38,601 bases of DNA, from positions 1-38,601 of the forward strand of contig DJJR01000061.1 of NCBI GenBank assembly GCA_002434245.1, written 5' to 3'. This stretch comes from Pelosinus fermentans (GTDB lineage Bacteria > Bacillota > Negativicutes > DSM-13327). Shown here in pieces: positions 34,790 to 38,601 of this stretch. Made by a program: the position numbers and the translations under genes. Positions within the stretch are counted from its first letter, which is position 1. Every line of letters starts with the position of its first letter. The notes below the pieces were generated by a model. That model saw only the letters and a program-made list of their open reading frames with translations. It had not been told where the DNA came from and did no database searches.

Positions 34790-35989
34790 TCAATCAAATT
34801 CTCCACGAGTCATAACAGTACTGGGGTCAATGCGACTGCCCTGATGTGCAGGCAGCCAGGCAGCTAAAGCTCCTAATCCAGTAAACACTATGATAATTCC
34901 AATTGCAATGCTGGCAAGAAAACCCCATGAAGGATGAACAAAGGGAAAGGATTGATAAGCTTCTAATAATGTTAAGCTCCCTTTATACAATCCACTTCCT
35001 AATAACAAACCGATAATTGAGCCTGTTAAGGATACGGCTGCCGCTTCGCCGACAATCACCAATCCGATATCCCGTCCTGTTGCGCCAAAGGCCAGATAAA
35101 GTCCCCACTCTGCTTGACGTTCCCATGTCAAGGTATAAAAGCGGGAAAACAGATGCAACAAAGAGGTCAATACAGTTAAAAATCCAATACCACCGATTAA
35201 TATGGCGAAAACGGTAAACTGATCCGCAATACGTTTTTTTACTTCAGCGGCGACAATCGGCTTCATGAGTCCAACTTCCTGAATATCACTTACCACTTTA
35301 TCAATATTGGCATCATCATCAACTTTCACCAAAATAGTGGAAATGAGACCAGATGGAGGTCCCATTTTGTCCCACACTTTTTTTAGTGTTCTATCACCAG
35401 AAACTACCCTTCTAGCCTCATTCATGCTGACTAGCAAAGAGTAGTCAAGAGTCGTTCCCGTTTCTTCGGCGATGGCAATAATGTTGTACCACTTACCTAA
35501 TATAGAGATTTTATTTTGAGCCCAAACCGGTACTTTTGCACCTAAAATCACTTCATCATCTTTAAGTTCGGTTTTGTGCACCTTCTTTAGCCAGGGAGCA
35601 AGAATCCAATCACTGGCAGGGTCATATCCAATCATACGGTTTTTTGTTCCAATATCATGGCAATCTGCTGATAAAGAATGGGTGAAGAATTGAGGCGTAA
35701 CCGAATGTACCCCCTTAACAGCCCGTACGCCATCTACTAGTTCCTTTGGCATGTAAGAATTAGCCGCAGCTCCTCCAAACAAAAGCAGACTGGGTTCTAG
35801 CGTCTCACCAAAGGGGACAATAACGATGTCCGCCCCCATACGCTGCTTAGAAAGCTCCATGCCTGACGAAACTCCGTTATAGACAGCTAAGATGCTAAAG
35901 ACAATAGCTGCGCCAACGGCGATAGAGCCAACGATGGTTAGGCTTTGCAGCCTACGATGCAGTAAGCTTTTCCAAATAAGTAATAGCAA
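34790..35989 (-). CDS. ABC transporter permease, FtsX/MacB type
   Basis: Membrane protein of about 399 aa with one N-terminal membrane segment (QSLTIVGSIAVGAAIVFSILAVY), a large extracytoplasmic MacB-type periplasmic core (QRMGADIVIVPFGETLEP onward) and three C-terminal segments that carry the FtsX domain (FAILIGGIGFLTVLTSLLHLFSRFYTLTWERQAEWGLYLAFGATGRDIG). I chose TTG 35989 because GAGAGGAG lies eight bases before it. An in-frame ATG at 36082 would add 31 residues and overlap DUF4418 by 38 nt. Together with the ATPase it forms a mechanotransmission or export module. The substrate is unknown, and the unit bears the same leader as the sulfur genes. Confidence 0.8.
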   Translation of the reverse strand: MLLLIWKSLLHRRLQSLTIVGSIAVGAAIVFSILAVYNGVSSGMELSKQRMGADIVIVPFGETLEPSLLLFGGAAANSYMPKELVDGVRAVKGVHSVTPQFFTHSLSADCHDIGTKNRMIGYDPASDWILAPWLKKVHKTELKDDEVILGAKVPVWAQNKISILGKWYNIIAIAEETGTTLDYSLLVSMNEARRVVSGDRTLKKVWDKMGPPSGLISTILVKVDDDANIDKVVSDIQEVGLMKPIVAAEVKKRIADQFTVFAILIGGIGFLTVLTSLLHLFSRFYTLTWERQAEWGLYLAFGATGRDIGLVIVGEAAAVSLTGSIIGLLLGSGLYKGSLTLLEAYQSFPFVHPSWGFLASIAIGIIIVFTGLGALAAWLPAHQGSRIDPSTVMTRGEFD

Positions 35990-36044
35990 AATCTTTTCTC
36001 CTCTCAGCAATCCTTTGATTGAATAATGTAAATAAGCTATAAGG

Positions 36045-36446
36045 TTAGCTATCCTTGCTGCTGCCCCAAGCAGTCCAGACAACTCCCGCCCCTGTTACAG
36101 CCAGTAGGGCGGCGCCAATCGTAAGGAAAAAGGTGGTTTTTAAACAAGAACCATTTTCGCAAATGCCGATAGCCCAGGGTTGGGGCAGAAGGATACTGCT
36201 AATTCCCAGCAATATAATGATAAATCCAGCTAATAAGCGGGCTTCGTTTGTACGCAATACCAGCAATGCAGCAGAAACAATAACAGCTAACAACGTGATA
36301 ATAAATTCTGCCTGATAAGTATAATGGCAGGTCATTGGACTGCCTGTCTTTGTAAGTCCATCGCAAATCGGTACAAGTCTCGGCAAAATCAGTAAAAAGA
36401 GACTGATAAAGACTGCAATCCAGGATAGTAGCTTAGACTTTTTCAT
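36045..36446 (-). CDS. DUF4418 family membrane protein
   Basis: Protein of 133 aa with four predicted membrane helices (residues about 6-24, 45-65, 67-88 and 107-127) and a small cysteine-bearing loop pattern: PICDGLTKTGSPMTCHYT after helix 1 and AIGICENGSCLKT before helix 4. The layout is that of the DUF4418 family, which often accompanies FtsX/LolD-type ABC genes in anaerobes. ATG 36446 follows AAAGGAG nine bases upstream; TTG 36455 directly abuts that site. The gene overlaps the likely permease region only if the longer permease start is used. Its function is unknown; the conserved Cys/His loops may bind a metal or form disulfides. Confidence 0.83.
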   Translation of the reverse strand: MKKSKLLSWIAVFISLFLLILPRLVPICDGLTKTGSPMTCHYTYQAEFIITLLAVIVSAALLVLRTNEARLLAGFIIILLGISSILLPQPWAIGICENGSCLKTTFFLTIGAALLAVTGAGVVWTAWGSSKDS

Positions 36447-36451
36447 TTCAA

Positions 36452-36679
36452 TCAACTCCTTTTTTTATGTTCTGATATCATGTTAATGTTGCTCGTTAGC
36501 ATTGTAATCAAGATATCTCTGCTGCTGTTAAGGGCGACAGCACCAGTTAATAAATTAGACTGGTGATGCTCGTGATTTTTGCTGTTGCGAAAGGGTACGC
36601 GGTTTACTCCAGTGTATAGAATCCCAATTCCCAGCAAGAATATCAAAAATGCGATGGCCAAAAACTTTTGTACTGTCAT
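36452..36679 (-). CDS. hypothetical small membrane protein
   Basis: Protein of 75 aa with one N-terminal membrane helix or signal (TVQKFLAIAFLIFLLGIGILYTGVN) and a polar C-terminal part with a His-rich patch NHEHHQSN and a basic end HKKRS. Family not recognised. It is the first gene of the minus-strand unit, with an AGGAGG site upstream, and its stop lies inside the ribosome binding region of DUF4418, so the two are coupled. The His patch might bind a metal; this is speculation. Confidence 0.65.
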   Translation of the reverse strand: MTVQKFLAIAFLIFLLGIGILYTGVNRVPFRNSKNHEHHQSNLLTGAVALNSSRDILITMLTSNINMISEHKKRS

Positions 36680-36735
36680 GATTAGATTTCCTCCTTTATA
36701 ATTTTAAAAATATAAGCATCAATCTGTAAAATAAG

Positions 36736-36798
36736 AAAAGACCAGATCAAAATTTCCGCAGAAAAATTGATCTGACCTTTGGTTATACCAATCAGTCG
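36736..36798 (-). promoter_or_regulatory. attenuator leader of DUF4418-ABC unit (minus strand)
   Basis: Minus-strand reading: CCGACTGA, stem TTGGT, loop ATA, ACCAA (plus-strand 36791-36779), then terminator AAAGGTCAGATCAA / TTGATCTGGTCTTT (14 pairs with G-U) and T run. The stem sequence differs completely from the other leaders yet pairs perfectly. Confidence 0.72.
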
Positions 36799-36823
36799 GT
36801 TAGATAGATTATGTTGTAGTGTC

Positions 36824-36832
36824 ATTATAGCA
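36824..36832 (-). promoter_or_regulatory. promoter (-10) of DUF4418-ABC unit
   Basis: On the minus strand TGCTATAAT: a perfect -10 (plus-strand 36829-36824) with extended -10 TG. No good -35 at 17 nt, which fits an extended -10 promoter. Confidence 0.6.
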
Positions 36833-36925
36833 TACCTTTTTTATTATTATGATTGAAAACAGTATCATTGTCTACTGTCCTAAAGTACTATTCATTAATA
36901 AAAGTTTCAATGAGAAAGATTATTA

Positions 36926-36954
36926 TTGACAAAATTGAATTTTCCTATTAAGTT
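36926..36954 (+). promoter_or_regulatory. candidate promoter of two-component genes
   Basis: TTGACA (36926-36931), 17-nt spacer, TAAGTT (36949-36954). The -35 is perfect and the -10 poor. No attenuator leader follows. Confidence 0.4.
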
Positions 36955-36995
36955 TTAAAAGAACTATGTAATGATTTTTGTTATGGAGTAAATGT

Positions 36996-37832
36996 ATGAA
37001 TATGAAAAGAATGAAATGGATCTCTGCATTATGTACCACTCTCTTCATTGGTGTATTTGAATTTGTACGGCATTATTTCTTGGATTTTATTTCGATGAGC
37101 TGGGGAAATCTACTGGTTGCTGTTGTGACTGGACTATTGTTTTATATCTATTTTCATGGTATTTTTTCTCTATTGGAAAGTCTTTATTATAAACTGCAAA
37201 AGGGGCAAGAAGAGAGGGCTGTTTTGCAAGAGCGAGACAGAATTGCTCGAGAATTACATGATAGTGTTTCTCAAGCTTTATTTTTTATGAATGTTAAGGT
37301 ACTGGAGATTGGTACTGCTCTTAAGCAGCAGCGTCAGCCTCTAACAGAAGTAAAAGAATTGCAGGAGGCCATTAAATTTACCGATGCAGATATACGGCAG
37401 CATATCTTTGCATTGCAAAAAGTGACTCATGAGAATATTAATTTAGTGGAAGTTATCCAAACCTATATTAATGTTTATAAAGAGCAAAATAATATAAATG
37501 TGGACTTGGTAATAAGGGGTAATGGTACTAGTAGGTTAAGTAATTATGTAAAATCCCAGTTGTTCCGTATTTTTCAGGAACTTTTATTTAATATCCGTAA
37601 ACATGCTGAAGCGAAGCAAGTGGATGTCAGTTTGCTAGAGGATGAGCATCAATTTTCCATGATCATTTGTGATCATGGAAAGGGGTTTCCTAAAGAAGAA
37701 TTAAACCCCAATAAAATGTCCTTTGGTTATAAAATGCTAAAAGATGCTGCTTGTGCAATTGATGCTACACTACAGATTGAAAGTATTTCAGGCAAGGGAA
37801 CTACGGTAACTGTTAGCTTGGAACTAAAATAG
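36996..37832 (+). CDS. sensor histidine kinase, NarX/LytS-like HisKA_3 type
   Basis: Membrane kinase of 278 aa. Two N-terminal membrane helices (residues about 8-25 and 38-60) have almost no loop between them and no sensory domain. The dimerization/phosphoacceptor motif ERDRIARELHDSVSQ has His88, and the ATPase domain shows QLFRIFQELLFNIRKHAEAKQVDV (N box) and CDHGKGF (G box). With such a short input part it may sense within the membrane or through a partner such as the ABC module upstream. ATG 36996 follows TATGGAG; a longer frame from 36978 runs through that site. The response regulator starts 12 nt downstream. Confidence 0.88.
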   Translation: MNMKRMKWISALCTTLFIGVFEFVRHYFLDFISMSWGNLLVAVVTGLLFYIYFHGIFSLLESLYYKLQKGQEERAVLQERDRIARELHDSVSQALFFMNVKVLEIGTALKQQRQPLTEVKELQEAIKFTDADIRQHIFALQKVTHENINLVEVIQTYINVYKEQNNINVDLVIRGNGTSRLSNYVKSQLFRIFQELLFNIRKHAEAKQVDVSLLEDEHQFSMIICDHGKGFPKEELNPNKMSFGYKMLKDAACAIDATLQIESISGKGTTVTVSLELK

Positions 37833-37844
37833 GAGGCTAAGTGA

Positions 37845-38480
37845 ATGACGATTAAGGTGTTAGTGGTAGATGATCATTTATTATCCCGAAAAGGTATTAT
37901 CAGTATCCTTTCATCTCATGCCATGTTTGAGATTATCGGGGAAGCAACGAATGGTCAAGAAGCTTTAGCAAAAGCAAAAGAGCTGATGCCAGACCTTATT
38001 TTGATGGATATTCGAATGCCTGGTGGCAGTGGTTTAGAAGCTACAAGGCTGATTAAGGAAGAAATGCCATATGTAAAAATTGTAATTTTAAGTGTATCAG
38101 ATGATGTACAGGATTTTTTTGAGGCTATAAAAAAAGGTGCTCAGGGTTATTTATTAAAAAATATGGAGCCTGAATACTGGTTAGATTATATTATCAGTAT
38201 TGTTCAGGGAGAAGCACCTATTTCTCGAGACGTTGCTAGTAAAATACTCCAGGAATTTTCGATTCAAAAGACGGATGCATCAGGGAGTAAATTGTCAGAA
38301 AGAGAAAAGGAAGTACTTCAACTAGTTAGTCAGGGTCTAGGAAATAAAGAAATAGGGAAAGTACTTTTCATTACAGAGAGTACTGTCAAAAATCATTTGC
38401 GTAATATTTTAGATAAGCTTCATTTACAAAATCGTATGCAGCTCATTGCTTTTGCTTATAAAAATGGCTTGATTTCATAG
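37845..38480 (+). CDS. NarL/FixJ-family response regulator
   Basis: DNA-binding regulator of 211 aa. Receiver domain residues 3-120: acidic pocket Asp9/Asp10, phosphoacceptor Asp55 in LILMDIRMPGG, Lys of LLKNMEP. LuxR-type helix-turn-helix residues about 147-205 (LSEREKEVLQLVSQGLGNKEIGKVLFITESTVKNHLRNIL in pieces of the family pattern). ATG follows AGGAGG. It forms a unit with the kinase. It could control the adjacent minus-strand ABC unit or the gene right of the window. Since the shared leaders act after initiation, this pair is not the obvious regulator of the leader regulon. Confidence 0.9.
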   Translation: MTIKVLVVDDHLLSRKGIISILSSHAMFEIIGEATNGQEALAKAKELMPDLILMDIRMPGGSGLEATRLIKEEMPYVKIVILSVSDDVQDFFEAIKKGAQGYLLKNMEPEYWLDYIISIVQGEAPISRDVASKILQEFSIQKTDASGSKLSEREKEVLQLVSQGLGNKEIGKVLFITESTVKNHLRNILDKLHLQNRMQLIAFAYKNGLIS

Positions 38481-38522
38481 TCAGGAATTGTGGAATATAA
38501 ATGAGCTAATAACTTAGATTAT

Positions 38523-38550
38523 TGCTTTTATAATGGAAATCATAAAAGCA
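38523..38550 (+). terminator. weak hairpin after the response regulator
   Basis: TGCTTTTAT (38523-38531) and ATAAAAGCA (38542-38550) pair over nine bases, without a T run. It overlaps the approach to the next promoter, so its role as terminator is uncertain. Confidence 0.35.
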
Positions 38551-38552
38551 TA

Positions 38553-38580
38553 TTGACAAATCAGTGCAAAGCATTATAAT
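38553..38580 (+). promoter_or_regulatory. strong promoter facing out of the window
   Basis: TTGACA (38553-38558), 16-nt spacer, TATAAT (38575-38580), both hexamers perfect. The gene it drives, and any leader, lie beyond the right edge. Confidence 0.7.
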
Positions 38581-38601
38581 CCTGAGTTTTGCAGCAAAAT
38601 A

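Overview
The window looks like a low-GC Firmicute chromosome with AGGAGG-type ribosome binding sites, TTGACA/TATAAT promoters and U-tract terminators. The protein flavour suggests an anaerobic, Gram-negative-walled Firmicute (Negativicutes, Pelosinus/Sporomusa-like). This placement is an inference from general resemblance, not a search result.

The main content is an unusual concentration of nitrogenase-like genes: five D/K catalytic-subunit pairs, two NifH-type reductases, one NifB and one NifX-type protein. The pairs are D1K1 (509-3275), D2K2 (4871-7626, D2 frameshifted), D3K3 (9144-11983), a divergent reversed-order pair KR-DR (14082-16974) and D4K5 (22126-24908, D4 frameshifted twice). None looks like canonical NifDK. 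All keep the three P-cluster-type cysteines in each subunit and the cofactor-type cysteine in D, but the position matching NifD His442 is Phe or Met. Interspersed are sulfur genes: a broken metQ, cysK directly behind KR-DR, a class-V cysteine desulfurase with an overlapping ThiF/MoeB enzyme, a YeiH-type transporter, and SsuA/SsuC-like transporter genes behind nifB. The best parallel is the methylthio-alkane reductase system (marBHDK), a nitrogenase-like C-S bond reductase used for sulfur salvage. Here the catalytic pair appears multiplied, perhaps one pair per substrate class.

Layout: 1-125, a probable IS200/IS605-type end; 167-358, a DUF1858 protein; 400-7626, D1K1, metQ remnant, a small CxxC protein and D2K2; 7803-9143, a NifH (minus strand) divergent from D3K3; 12177-13535, purB (minus), a housekeeping interruption; 13781-17975, KR-DR-cysK; 17983-20324, desulfurase-ThiF; 20390-21897, an exported metallophosphoesterase; 21977-24908, D4K5; 24912-26686, TrmO-NifX-radical SAM; 26705-28563, YeiH plus a small protein; 28580-29601, the second NifH; 29650-33876, nifB-permease-permease-binding protein; 34097-36679 (minus), a LolD/FtsX-like ABC module with DUF4418 and a small membrane protein; 36996-38480, a histidine kinase and NarL-type regulator; then a strong promoter facing out of the window.

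The most striking non-coding signal is a shared 5' leader. Thirteen transcription units, on both strands, appear to begin about 10-30 nt after the promoter with GA(C/T), then a 4-6 bp hairpin with a purine/A-rich loop, then AGG(C/T), which is also the base of an intrinsic terminator. Hairpin stems differ in sequence but remain paired (CCAG/CTGG, TTAG/CTAA, CTGT/ACAG, TTGGT/ACCAA and others), so pairing is conserved rather than sequence. Twelve copies show this hairpin and the KR copy is weaker. purB and the two-component genes lack it. This looks like a common attenuator defining a sulfur/nitrogenase-like regulon, and I do not recognise it as a known riboswitch.
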